From NCBI GenBank assembly GCA_045612305.1, contig JAZKYU010000027.1, forward strand, positions 1-20,349: 20,349 nucleotides of DNA. Reading direction: 5' to 3'. The translations under genes were made by a program, and so were the position numbers. Shown here in pieces: positions 6,629 through 14,892 of this stretch. The notes under the pieces are model-generated. The model had not been told where the DNA came from. It made no database searches and saw nothing but the letters and a program-made list of their open reading frames with translations. This DNA comes from HGM04593 sp045612305 (lineage in GTDB: Bacteria > Bacteroidota > Bacteroidia > Bacteroidales > Bacteroidaceae). Each line of letters starts with the position of its first letter. Within the stretch, counting starts at the first letter, position 1.

Positions 6629-8464
6629 ATGGAAGATTTTTTGCAAAAACGCAGAGTTGAGTTACTTGCTCCCGCTCGCGACCTCGAGACGGGCTTAGCT
6701 GCTATAAATTGTGGTGCCGATGCTGTTTATATTGGTGCTGCGCAGTTTGGTGCGCGCCAGGCGGCTGGTAATTCGGTAGACGATATTGCAAAACTTGTAA
6801 ATTATGCCCACATTTTTGGTGTTAAGATATATGTGACACTTAACACTATTCTCACCGATGAGGAGATTGCACCTGCCGAGCGCCTTATTACAGAGCTTTA
6901 TAACGCAGGGGTTGATGCGCTCATCGTGCAGGATATGGCAATAACAAAGATGAATATTCCGCCCATACCCCTCCATTGTAGCACGCAGATGGACAACCGT
7001 ACGCTGGAAAAGGCTGAGTTCCTTTCGCGTCTTGGCTTCCCACGCGTGGTGCTTGCCCGCGAACTTCCCCTGCAGCAGATAGCTGAGATACACAAGGCGG
7101 TGCCCGATACCGAGCTCGAGGTTTTTGTGCACGGAGCGCTGTGTGTTAGTTACAGCGGGCGTTGCTATGCCTCGCAACACTGTTTCGGCCGCAGTGCCAA
7201 CAGGGGCGCGTGTGCACAGTTTTGTCGCTTGGCTTTCGACCTTGTCGATGCCGATGGGGCACTGATAAGCAAGGGGAAACACCTTCTATCGCTCAAGGAT
7301 ATGAACCGCAGCAACTATCTCGAGGAGATGCTCGATGCAGGTGTTACATCGTTTAAGATAGAGGGGCGTTTGAAGGATGCATCTTATGTGAAAAACATAA
7401 CAGCATACTACCGTAAGAAGCTCGACGAGGTGATGCTCCGTCGCAAAGAGTTTGTGCGTGCATCGCACGGCAAGGTTGCTCCACACTTTACCCCTGCTCC
7501 CGAGAAGAGCTTTAACCGCGGCTTCACCGATTATTTCTTGAATAACCGGCGAGGCGAGATAACCTCGTTCGACACGCCAAAGTCGATGGGCGAGTATATG
7601 GGGCGTGTGAAAAACGTGATGCGCAACTGTTTCATAGTAGAGGGTGGTGGTTTCAACAACGGCGATGGAGCCTGCTTTGTAGCTCCCGATGGAAAGTTGC
7701 AGGGCTTTCACATAAACAGAGCCGAGGGCAACAAACTTTTCCCACAAAAGATGCCCGATGTTTTTGTAGGTGCTCACCTTTATAGAAACTACGATTGTGA
7801 GTTTGAGCGCACCTTGTCGCGCCCCGAAACACCGCGTCGCCTCTCTATAGATTTGCGTTTTACCGACGTGCCCGACGGCTTTTTGCTCTCCGCAGTTACA
7901 GAGAGCGGTGTGGAGTGCTGCGTGGCGCAATCTTTTAAAAAGGAGCTTGCCCGCACAGAGCAGAGCGAGAATATAGCGACACAGCTGAAAAAGTGGGGTA
8001 ACACGCCCTACAATGTTGAAGCAGTGGAGCTTGTGTTAAGCGATAATTGGTTTGTGCCTTCGTCGTTGCTTGCCGATATGCGTCGCACCCTTTGTACCGA
8101 GCTTACAGAAAGGTTGCAACGTGGTGCAGAGCGCGAAAAGATGCCGCCTATAAACACATCGGTTTATTGTGGCGAGGAAAACATAGATTATGGTGGTAAC
8201 GTCTCTAACACACTTGCTCGTGCTTTCTATGTTGAGCACGGCGCAAAGCTGGTGGCTCCGGCTTTTGAGTTACAACCGGTAGATGGTGCTTTGCTCATGA
8301 CCTGCAAACATTGTATAAAATACTCTTTTGGGTGGTGCAGCAAGGTGGGCGATAAAATCCCTTATAAAGAGCCTCTCTATTTGGTGTCGGGCGATGGTCG
8401 TCGTTTCAGGCTACACTTTAATTGTTGCGACTGTGTGATGAGTGTAACGGCTGAGAAAAAATAA
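6629..8464 (+). CDS. Peptidase U32 family protein (RlhA/TrhP-like RNA hydroxylation factor)
   Basis: The 611-residue protein begins just before VELLAPARDLETG, the usual N-terminus of the family. The U32 signature EVFVHGALCVSYSGRC is at about residues 164-179 and is followed by more Cys residues at 185, 195 and 199. U32 proteins were named as peptidases, but E. coli members RlhA and TrhP are needed for prephenate-dependent hydroxylation of cytidine in 23S rRNA or uridine in tRNA. That role is more likely here than proteolysis. A long C-terminal region follows, ending in a second Cys cluster (TCKHC, GWC, NCCDC), possibly a metal site. I chose the ATG at 6629 because a promoter -7 box lies between it and the earlier in-frame TTG at 6578. 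The gene is monocistronic, divergent from the SPOR gene and convergent with the nuclease operon. Confidence 0.9.
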   Translation: MEDFLQKRRVELLAPARDLETGLAAINCGADAVYIGAAQFGARQAAGNSVDDIAKLVNYAHIFGVKIYVTLNTILTDEEIAPAERLITELYNAGVDALIVQDMAITKMNIPPIPLHCSTQMDNRTLEKAEFLSRLGFPRVVLARELPLQQIAEIHKAVPDTELEVFVHGALCVSYSGRCYASQHCFGRSANRGACAQFCRLAFDLVDADGALISKGKHLLSLKDMNRSNYLEEMLDAGVTSFKIEGRLKDASYVKNITAYYRKKLDEVMLRRKEFVRASHGKVAPHFTPAPEKSFNRGFTDYFLNNRRGEITSFDTPKSMGEYMGRVKNVMRNCFIVEGGGFNNGDGACFVAPDGKLQGFHINRAEGNKLFPQKMPDVFVGAHLYRNYDCEFERTLSRPETPRRLSIDLRFTDVPDGFLLSAVTESGVECCVAQSFKKELARTEQSENIATQLKKWGNTPYNVEAVELVLSDNWFVPSSLLADMRRTLCTELTERLQRGAEREKMPPINTSVYCGEENIDYGGNVSNTLARAFYVEHGAKLVAPAFELQPVDGALLMTCKHCIKYSFGWCSKVGDKIPYKEPLYLVSGDGRRFRLHFNCCDCVMSVTAEKK

Positions 8465-8499
8465 GAGCTACACTCTAGGGGAGGAGTATAGCTCTTTTT
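8464..8499. terminator. Terminator of the U32 gene
   Basis: The stem AGAGCTACACTC (8464-8475) pairs with 8484-8495 with one C-A mismatch around an 8-nt loop and runs into a T tract (8495-8499). It starts on the last base of the stop codon. The opposite strand also has a T-rich tract after the stem. Confidence 0.75.
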
Positions 8500-8573
8500 C
8501 GAGTAAACGCTTTTACCCGTCGGGGTGTCGGCTTTCGCAAGTGGACACACACGAAAAATCTATTATTACTATG

Positions 8574-8616
8574 AAAAACACAACTATATAACACTTGGTG
8601 GTGTTAAATAGTTGTG
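8574..8616 (-). terminator. Terminator of the sbcDC-addAB operon
   Basis: A 16-bp stem with one A-A mismatch (8579-8594 with 8601-8616, loop of six) is followed on the - strand by five T (complement of 8574-8578). It lies 80 nt past the addB stop. With the hairpin at 8464-8499 it fills most of the 232-bp convergent gap, which holds no other feature I can support. Confidence 0.78.
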
Positions 8617-8696
8617 CTGTAAATGTTAAAAGATTGAAAAAACGCGGCGTTTCCTCAATTAAAAGCTCTGTTTAAAAGGCTTGGCTCTTTTTATCG

Positions 8697-11657
8697 CTAT
8701 CTACCGCAAATGTTTTTGTACTCGCAATATGTGCAACGCTCCTTCTCGGGCGTGGGCTCGAAGGGTTTTTCGGCGTCGAATATATCTTGCAGTGTTGCTT
8801 GTAGTTTCTCCAGGAAACTTTGCTCCAGCGTGGCCTCGTCGCTTGTTTTGAACTTTGCAACATCTTCTATGGGCTTTTTGTCCATATCGATGATAAATTC
8901 TTCGCGTGTGGCTTCGGCTTTTTTGTGTATGTAGAGCAACGAGGGAGTTACTCTTTGTCCGCCGACACGTTTTAAATCTTCTATCCACGAGAGCGTCTCG
9001 TGGGTGCTGTAGTTGTTGCCGTCGTTAAGCAGGTTTAAGATTGCGACAGAGTAGAGAAGGGCTTGGAAGCGGTAGCCCGATGTAGAGCCTTTGTGGGCAA
9101 ATATATCATCGAGCGAGGTTTTTGTGTCTTTGTCTCCGCCTCCGGTTTTGTAGTCTATTATGTTTATTGCTCCATCTTTTACATCGATGCGGTCGATGGT
9201 ACCGCCGAGGTTTATCTTTATCTCTCGCCCGCTACGTGTTTTCACAGTATAGGGGATGCGCACGGTTTTCTCGCTACCTATGTATTTAAAGGGGGTGTAG
9301 GCGCTGTCCATCTGCACGAGGCGGTGCAGGAAGTCTTGTAACACGCCTCGGTTTATAAATTGCTCACCGTTGTAGATGGCTTGGTTGCCCTTTTTGAAGA
9401 ATTTGTCAATAAAAGCCTTGTCGATGAATTTATTTAGTAGCTGCGGTGTTTTTAGATATTTTTCCAGGTCCGATTTATCTATGGTACCGTTGTTCTTTTC
9501 GAGAATATCTTTGTAGAGCAGCTCGGCTGCGGCGTGGAAGATGTTTCCAAAATCGTTGGCTTTGAGCTCGGTATCGACCTCCTCAACTTTGGAGAGATTC
9601 ATAACGTAGTAGTAGAAAAACTTAAGGCCGCAGGCGAGGTAGCGGTTTATGCCCGAGGGGGTGAGCAACGCGGCTTCTTTGTTTGTTGCAACATTGAAGC
9701 GGCTTTCTATTTTCTCCATAATCTCGGGGCTTTTCTCTATGGGTGTGGCAACGATGTTGTCGTTTTTTTGCTCGGCTTCGAGCTTTATGCGCTCTACGTT
9801 GTAGAGGTTGCTGCCCAAAATCTGTAGCAGAAAACGCGAACACTCTCCCTTGGTCTTGCTCTCTGTTGAGCTGTTGTAGAGTATTGTAACCTTTTCTGCA
9901 CGTTGCAGAAGACGGTAAAAATAGTAGGCGTATATAGAGTCGCGGTGCTCGCTCATAGTGAGCCCGAAAGCGCGGCGCAGGTTGTAGGGGATATATGAGT
10001 TGTCGCTGCTGCTCTTGGGGAGGTTGCCTTCGTTGGCTGCAAGGATGATTATGTTCTTAAAGTCGAGGTTGCGTGTCTCGAGAAGGCCCATAATCTGTAA
10101 GCCTACAACAGGCTCGCCGTGGAAGGGCATACTCAACTGCGACATTAACCTCACAAGTAAGTTACCTATGGCTGCTTGTTGCATATCCACCTCCTCTTTT
10201 TCGAGCAGGGCAAGCAGACGCAGGGCTTGGCTGTGAGCCTTTAATAGCGCCTCGCAGAAGAGCTCCTCGTAGAGGTCGTTGCTCACCTCGTTGCTTTCGG
10301 CTTGTTTGTTGGCTATTGCATATATGAGGGCTGCTATGTTTGCTATCCACTCTTTGTTTTCCTCGGTGCGGGTAAAGAGTAGTGTTAGTATCTCGTCGGC
10401 ACAGAGCTCCTCCATAGTGGGGAAGAAGCGCTTCTCTTTAAGGAGCGTTTCGCGTAGGTTGTAGGCCTTGTCGCTGCAGGCAACTATGTAGGGGTGCTTT
10501 AGTATGTTCTCTACAACTGCAAGGATGAACTTCCCTTGTCGCTTGTCCCAGCCACGCACTTGTAGCTCAACTAATTGCTTTACAAGTGTGTATATGGGGG
10601 TGTGCGATATGGGGAAACCCATAGTTACGTTAAGGTGGTTGAGCTGCTTGTTGTTCACGGTGTCGGGCAGAGAGTGCAGCGTGGCTTCGAGCATTGTTTC
10701 GTCGCAGAGTACTATAGCTGTGTCTACCTCGTTCTCGCTCAAATTGTTTTGCAACCAAGTGGACACGTAGCGTGCCTGTATGTTGTCGCTGTTGGCCGAC
10801 ACGAAGGTTACGCTTTTCTTCTTTTCGAGGTTGTCGAAGAGCTCTTGCGGCAGGGCGTTGGGGAAGCGCTTGAGGTTTTTGCGCATAAAGTGCCCGGCTT
10901 CGTGTTGCAGGTTGTTTATGTAGTGCTTGTCGTAGTCCCAGTAGAAGAGTGTCTCGCGCTCTTTCTTTATAATATCGAAGAGGCGGTTTTCCACGCCGTT
11001 GAGCGCGTTGAAACCTATGAAAACATACTTGTCGTAGAGGAATTTTATATTTTCGTGCTCTTCTATGACGTCGCGATAGAGCATACCTTCGTAGGCGAGG
11101 TTTTCTTTTTTAAGCCCCTCTTTAAAGGAGAGATAGATGGGGTGGAGCACCTCCCAAACTTTTGTAAACCTCTCTTTGAGGGTGCTCTTTTCCTTGGGCT
11201 TGAAGTTGGCAAAGAAGCGCATAATTGCAGCTTTTTGCTCCTCGTCGAGGGTGTCCTCGGCACAACCAAGCTCGTGCAGGTCTTTTATGTTGGCAAAGAG
11301 TTGTTCGGCACAGGCAAGGTTTTTGTCTGCGTCGTCAAAGTCTTTTATGAGCATCTCACCCCAGTAGTAGAAACTGTCGAGGGTGTCGGTGCTGCCAGTG
11401 TGTTTCACATACTCCTTGTGCAAGCGGCTTACAAGGAGCACGGGGTCGGCTATAACACTCTGGGAACTTTGTTCAAAAAGCTCGCTTATAGTTATGTAGG
11501 CTGGGCTCCATATGGCTTTGTTGCCTGTTCTTTGCAGTAGGTAGTTGTTGAAGAAGAGGCTTGCTCGCTTGTTGGGAAAAACAATAGCCATCCCCTCGAA
11601 ATTTCCATCGTAACGATTAAATAAATCGTCGGCAACAAGTTTTAAAAATTGTTTCAT
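8697..11657 (-). CDS. addB: AddB-like PD-(D/E)XK nuclease subunit
   Basis: This 986-residue protein is the second subunit of an AddAB-type helicase-nuclease that resects double-strand breaks for recombination. Residues 1-650 resemble a helicase fold but lack a Walker A motif (the N-terminus reads GMAIVFPNKRASLFF), as in other Bacteroidetes AddB-like proteins. The C-terminal nuclease has GGTIDRID (D822) and IIDYKTG (D835, K837). Four cysteines at 676 (YLACGLKFF) and 975, 978, 984 (CTYC...C) are placed as in AddB nucleases that hold a 4Fe-4S cluster. The ATG at 11657 overlaps the addA stop (ATGA) and has GGAGG 7 nt upstream. A longer in-frame start at 11696 would lie inside addA and lacks these signals. 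The identification rests on motifs and on the helicase next to it. Confidence 0.88.
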   Translation of the reverse strand: MKQFLKLVADDLFNRYDGNFEGMAIVFPNKRASLFFNNYLLQRTGNKAIWSPAYITISELFEQSSQSVIADPVLLVSRLHKEYVKHTGSTDTLDSFYYWGEMLIKDFDDADKNLACAEQLFANIKDLHELGCAEDTLDEEQKAAIMRFFANFKPKEKSTLKERFTKVWEVLHPIYLSFKEGLKKENLAYEGMLYRDVIEEHENIKFLYDKYVFIGFNALNGVENRLFDIIKKERETLFYWDYDKHYINNLQHEAGHFMRKNLKRFPNALPQELFDNLEKKKSVTFVSANSDNIQARYVSTWLQNNLSENEVDTAIVLCDETMLEATLHSLPDTVNNKQLNHLNVTMGFPISHTPIYTLVKQLVELQVRGWDKRQGKFILAVVENILKHPYIVACSDKAYNLRETLLKEKRFFPTMEELCADEILTLLFTRTEENKEWIANIAALIYAIANKQAESNEVSNDLYEELFCEALLKAHSQALRLLALLEKEEVDMQQAAIGNLLVRLMSQLSMPFHGEPVVGLQIMGLLETRNLDFKNIIILAANEGNLPKSSSDNSYIPYNLRRAFGLTMSEHRDSIYAYYFYRLLQRAEKVTILYNSSTESKTKGECSRFLLQILGSNLYNVERIKLEAEQKNDNIVATPIEKSPEIMEKIESRFNVATNKEAALLTPSGINRYLACGLKFFYYYVMNLSKVEEVDTELKANDFGNIFHAAAELLYKDILEKNNGTIDKSDLEKYLKTPQLLNKFIDKAFIDKFFKKGNQAIYNGEQFINRGVLQDFLHRLVQMDSAYTPFKYIGSEKTVRIPYTVKTRSGREIKINLGGTIDRIDVKDGAINIIDYKTGGGDKDTKTSLDDIFAHKGSTSGYRFQALLYSVAILNLLNDGNNYSTHETLSWIEDLKRVGGQRVTPSLLYIHKKAEATREEFIIDMDKKPIEDVAKFKTSDEATLEQSFLEKLQATLQDIFDAEKPFEPTPEKERCTYCEYKNICGR

Positions 11658-14600
11658 CTCTTTACCTCCTCTATTTCGTTGCGGTCGACATACCACACAT
11701 ATCCTTTAATATTATTGTAACCCATCATAGCAAGCAAGTTCATATAATCTTTTACCTGCTTGGTGTGGAGCTCGCTCTTTTTTGCAAATTTATAATCGAC
11801 AACTATAACCTCTTTGTTGTTTATCATAACACGGTCGGGGCGGAAGTTCTTTTTCTCCTCGCTGTAGCTGTTGCAGAGTATAGCACACTCGTTGAAGAGT
11901 TTGTATTTGCCACAAAACCACTCTTTGGCTTGGGGTAGTGCAAGAGCGTTCTCTATTTTGCTTTTTATGTAGTTTTTCTCTTTCTCGGTAGATATTAACC
12001 CTGCGACAAGCATTTTGCCGAGCAGACGTGGGAGCTCCTCTCCTGTGTTTAGCTGTGCAAGTATGCTGTGCATAAGCTCGCCGCGTGCTGCCGAGTCGTA
12101 GTTTCGTTTTTCGTTTTTATCACTAGCAAGAAAACGTGCAAGCTCGCGCGACTGCTTGAAGGTTAGCTTGTTGCCGTAGTGGACAAACTCTTGTTTTATA
12201 ACTCCCTCGTTGGCTGCAAAGGGGTTTGTTTCCTTTGTTTCCTTCTGTTCTTTGTTTTTGCAGGGGACAACAGCGCCGTAGCGGTATACCTCCTCTTCGC
12301 TGTCGAGCTCAGAGCCTTCGAGGGCTTTGAGCTTTTCGGTTATGCGGTTTATAAGTGTCGACATTGTTTCGCCCTTGCCACCTTGTGCATCGGTAAAGAT
12401 GTAGAGGTTGTTTTTTGCGCGGGTGGTTGCTACGTAGAGTATGTTAAGGTTGTCTACTATTTGGTAGAGTAGCTCGTCTTTGTACTCTTTTTCGTATATA
12501 GATTTTAGCATACTCTCTTGCCTGTTTATGGGCAAGAGGCTCAACTTGTTGAAGGGTGCTACCGTGGGTTTGCACCACAAGGTGCTGTTGGGGCGTCCTG
12601 TCAGCTCCCAGTCGCAGAAGGGGATAATTACCGTGTCAAACTCAAGACCTTTAGACTTGTGTATGGTCATCACGGTTACGCTGTTGCTTGTTGTTGCAGG
12701 TATAGTTTCGTCGCATAGTTTTTCGTCCCACATAGCCAAAAAGTCGTTTATGTCGGCGCTTTTGTTGGTTATGCACTGCGACGCCTGGTCGAGGAAGGAG
12801 AAGAGATAGGCCTCTTCGCCCTTTACTTTTGATATCTCCAAGAGCGATATAATTTTCTCTATAAGTTCGTACACGGGCAACCCTTTCATATGTGGCAGTT
12901 GCTCTATGTACTCGGCAGGCAGAAATTCGGCTCGCTTCTCCTGTTTAATTAAGTGCGTGGGCTCTAGCTCTCGTTCTTTTATAACCTTGTTGTAGAGCGA
13001 TATAAAGTTTATAATGTTTATATCGTCGCTGGGCGAAGCGATGTGTCGCATAGCGGCTATAATGAGCTGCACAGCTGTCGATGCCGATAGCTTGTATGCT
13101 TCGTTTGACACAATCTTTAGCTGTGGAAACTCTTTTTTGAACGCCTCGACTATGCTCGATATAATTTCGTTGCCTCTCAGCAGTATGGCAATATCTTTGG
13201 GAGCTACACCTCGCTCCTCAATAACCTCGTGCAGTGTGGACATAAGTTGTGCCACGCCCTCGGCTGCCATACTGGCTTTGGGGTTTTCTTTCTTTATTTT
13301 TCTAATCTCTACATAGCCCTCGCCTGCGGCCTCGCGCTTGTCGGGCACGGCTTGTTCCACATCTTGGTAGGCACGCACAAGTTTCTCTATCTCCTCTTGC
13401 ACCTTTTCCTTGAAATTTGTGGCAATGTCGGCTGTGGCGCTTGTGTAGAGAAGGTTGTTGAACTTTACTATGTTGCTGCTGCTGCGGTAGTTGGTCGATT
13501 TGTAGGTCTTGCCATCTTTTTCAACATCTTGCGATGTTATTTTATTGGTCTCGGGGTGGAACGTTTCGATGTTGTTCATTATGTTCCAGTCGCTGTTTCT
13601 CCACCTATAGATAGACTGTTTCACGTCGCCTACTATGAGGTTGTAGTTGCCACGTGCAAGCACTTCGTCGAGCAGAATCTGAAAACAGTTCCACTGAAGT
13701 TTCGATGTGTCTTGAAACTCGTCGATGAAAATGTGGTTTATCTCGGTGCCTATCTTCTCGAATATGAACGATGTGTTGTTTGTTATCATACTACTCAAGA
13801 AGTATGTGGTTTCGGCAAGGAGGAAACGGTTTTCTCTGCTGTTTTCCTCTTTTAGGGTTTTTGCTATGGTGTTGAGAAGCCCTAGTTGGTGATACTTGTT
13901 GAGCGAGAGATGGCAACTGTTGAGTATTGTGGTTTTTTCCTCTTCAATATGCCGTGCTTCGACAAGCAAACGTGCTATTTTGTCGTTTATACCGCTTATA
14001 GACGATATTTTGTCGCTATTCTCTATGAGGTTTCTTATGCTATCGCTCATAGGGGTTATGTTGCCACTCTTGAGTTTCTCGAAGAAGCCCCACAAACCAC
14101 GTTTTTTCCCGTAGAAAGAGTTTGCGTCGTAGCCCTGTGCAAGCGAAAAAAACTCCTGGGCAAGGCTTTTTATTTTGTCGGTTATCTCTTTTTCGTTCTT
14201 CTTAACATCGTCGTAAAACTCCCTGAGCCTGCGCCCGCCATCTTCGTCAATCTCCTTGCGCAGCTCTGCTCCGCGTTCTTGGTACTCCTCTTTGAGCAGG
14301 TTGCGTGCAAAGTTTTTTATGGCCTTGGACACCTTCCAGGTTTTGTTGTTGTTTAGGTTGTCCTTTATAAAGTTTATTATCTGCTTAATCTCGGGCGTGC
14401 CCTCCTCGAGGCGTTTTATGTAGGTGTCTATAGCCTCGTCGAGCAGCTCCTCGCCGTTGAGAGAAAATTCTACATCGCCGTTAAGCTCCAGCTCTTTGGC
14501 AAGGCCGCGCAGCACCGATTGAAAGAAAGAGTCTATAGTTTGTATGCGAAAGTGCCCATAGTCGTGCAAAATGAGGTTTAGAGCAACCTTTGCGCGGTTG

Positions 14601-14872
14601 CTTATCTTTTCGCGGGTAAGGGTGGGGAAGGCTTCGAGCATCTTCTCCATATAGCTGCTCGATGAGGGTAGGTCGTAGGCTATGCCGTATAGTTGGCTTA
14701 ATATGCGCTCCTTCATCTCGCCCGTAGCCTTGTTGGTGAAGGTTACGGCAACTATGTGTTTGTAGGCGTCGGGTTGCTTTATGAGCAATATTATATATTT
14801 TACGGCGAGGATAAATGTTTTTCCCGACCCTGCCGATGCTCTGAATATCTCTAAATTTCTTCTTGTTTCCAT
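11654..14872 (-). CDS. addA: AddA-like UvrD/Rep-type helicase-nuclease
   Basis: This 1072-residue protein is a superfamily 1 helicase with a C-terminal nuclease domain. Helicase motifs are complete: ASAGSGKT (K18), VTFTNKA, DEFQDT (about 384-389), GDVKQSIYRWR (415-425), TIHKSKGLEFD (about 737-746) and VATTRAKN (814-821). The nuclease has RGELMHSIL (H935), RPDRV (D1013) and VVDYKF (D1026, K1028), so both the motor and one nuclease site look active. With AddB it should unwind and degrade broken DNA ends. I prefer the ATG at 14872, which is 20 nt after the sbcC stop. A TTG at 14896 overlaps that stop as TTGA and would add eight residues; it cannot be excluded. Neither start has a clear Shine-Dalgarno. 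The stop overlaps addB. RecB is an alternative name, but the Fe-S nuclease partner favours AddA. Confidence 0.88.
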   Translation of the reverse strand: METRRNLEIFRASAGSGKTFILAVKYIILLIKQPDAYKHIVAVTFTNKATGEMKERILSQLYGIAYDLPSSSSYMEKMLEAFPTLTREKISNRAKVALNLILHDYGHFRIQTIDSFFQSVLRGLAKELELNGDVEFSLNGEELLDEAIDTYIKRLEEGTPEIKQIINFIKDNLNNNKTWKVSKAIKNFARNLLKEEYQERGAELRKEIDEDGGRRLREFYDDVKKNEKEITDKIKSLAQEFFSLAQGYDANSFYGKKRGLWGFFEKLKSGNITPMSDSIRNLIENSDKISSISGINDKIARLLVEARHIEEEKTTILNSCHLSLNKYHQLGLLNTIAKTLKEENSRENRFLLAETTYFLSSMITNNTSFIFEKIGTEINHIFIDEFQDTSKLQWNCFQILLDEVLARGNYNLIVGDVKQSIYRWRNSDWNIMNNIETFHPETNKITSQDVEKDGKTYKSTNYRSSSNIVKFNNLLYTSATADIATNFKEKVQEEIEKLVRAYQDVEQAVPDKREAAGEGYVEIRKIKKENPKASMAAEGVAQLMSTLHEVIEERGVAPKDIAILLRGNEIISSIVEAFKKEFPQLKIVSNEAYKLSASTAVQLIIAAMRHIASPSDDINIINFISLYNKVIKERELEPTHLIKQEKRAEFLPAEYIEQLPHMKGLPVYELIEKIISLLEISKVKGEEAYLFSFLDQASQCITNKSADINDFLAMWDEKLCDETIPATTSNSVTVMTIHKSKGLEFDTVIIPFCDWELTGRPNSTLWCKPTVAPFNKLSLLPINRQESMLKSIYEKEYKDELLYQIVDNLNILYVATTRAKNNLYIFTDAQGGKGETMSTLINRITEKLKALEGSELDSEEEVYRYGAVVPCKNKEQKETKETNPFAANEGVIKQEFVHYGNKLTFKQSRELARFLASDKNEKRNYDSAARGELMHSILAQLNTGEELPRLLGKMLVAGLISTEKEKNYIKSKIENALALPQAKEWFCGKYKLFNECAILCNSYSEEKKNFRPDRVMINNKEVIVVDYKFAKKSELHTKQVKDYMNLLAMMGYNNIKGYVWYVDRNEIEEVKR
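11665..11669 (-). promoter_or_regulatory. Strong Shine-Dalgarno of addB
   Basis: GAGGAGGT precedes the addB ATG (11657-11655), with 7 nt between GGAGG and ATG, inside the end of addA. It fixes the addB start. Such sites are uncommon in this phylum. Confidence 0.85.
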
Positions 14873-14892
14873 TGATTGCGACAAATGTTTTT

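Noticed and set aside
8571..8591. Six-codon ORF (ATG AAA AAC ACA ACT ATA TAA) in the convergent gap
   Set aside because: It falls inside the operon terminator hairpin and has no ribosome site; chance is the simplest reading.
10575..11540. A 321-codon open frame on the + strand
   Set aside because: It lies wholly antisense to the addB-like gene, whose motifs and length are convincing, and its translation is low-complexity (Val, Phe, Leu, Tyr) as expected for a shadow frame.
11658..11696. Longer start of the addB-like gene at 11696
   Set aside because: It lies inside addA, while the ATG at 11657 has the GGAGG site and the ATGA overlap.
13229..13855. A 208-codon open frame on the + strand
   Set aside because: It is antisense to the helicase core of the addA-like gene and has no domain.
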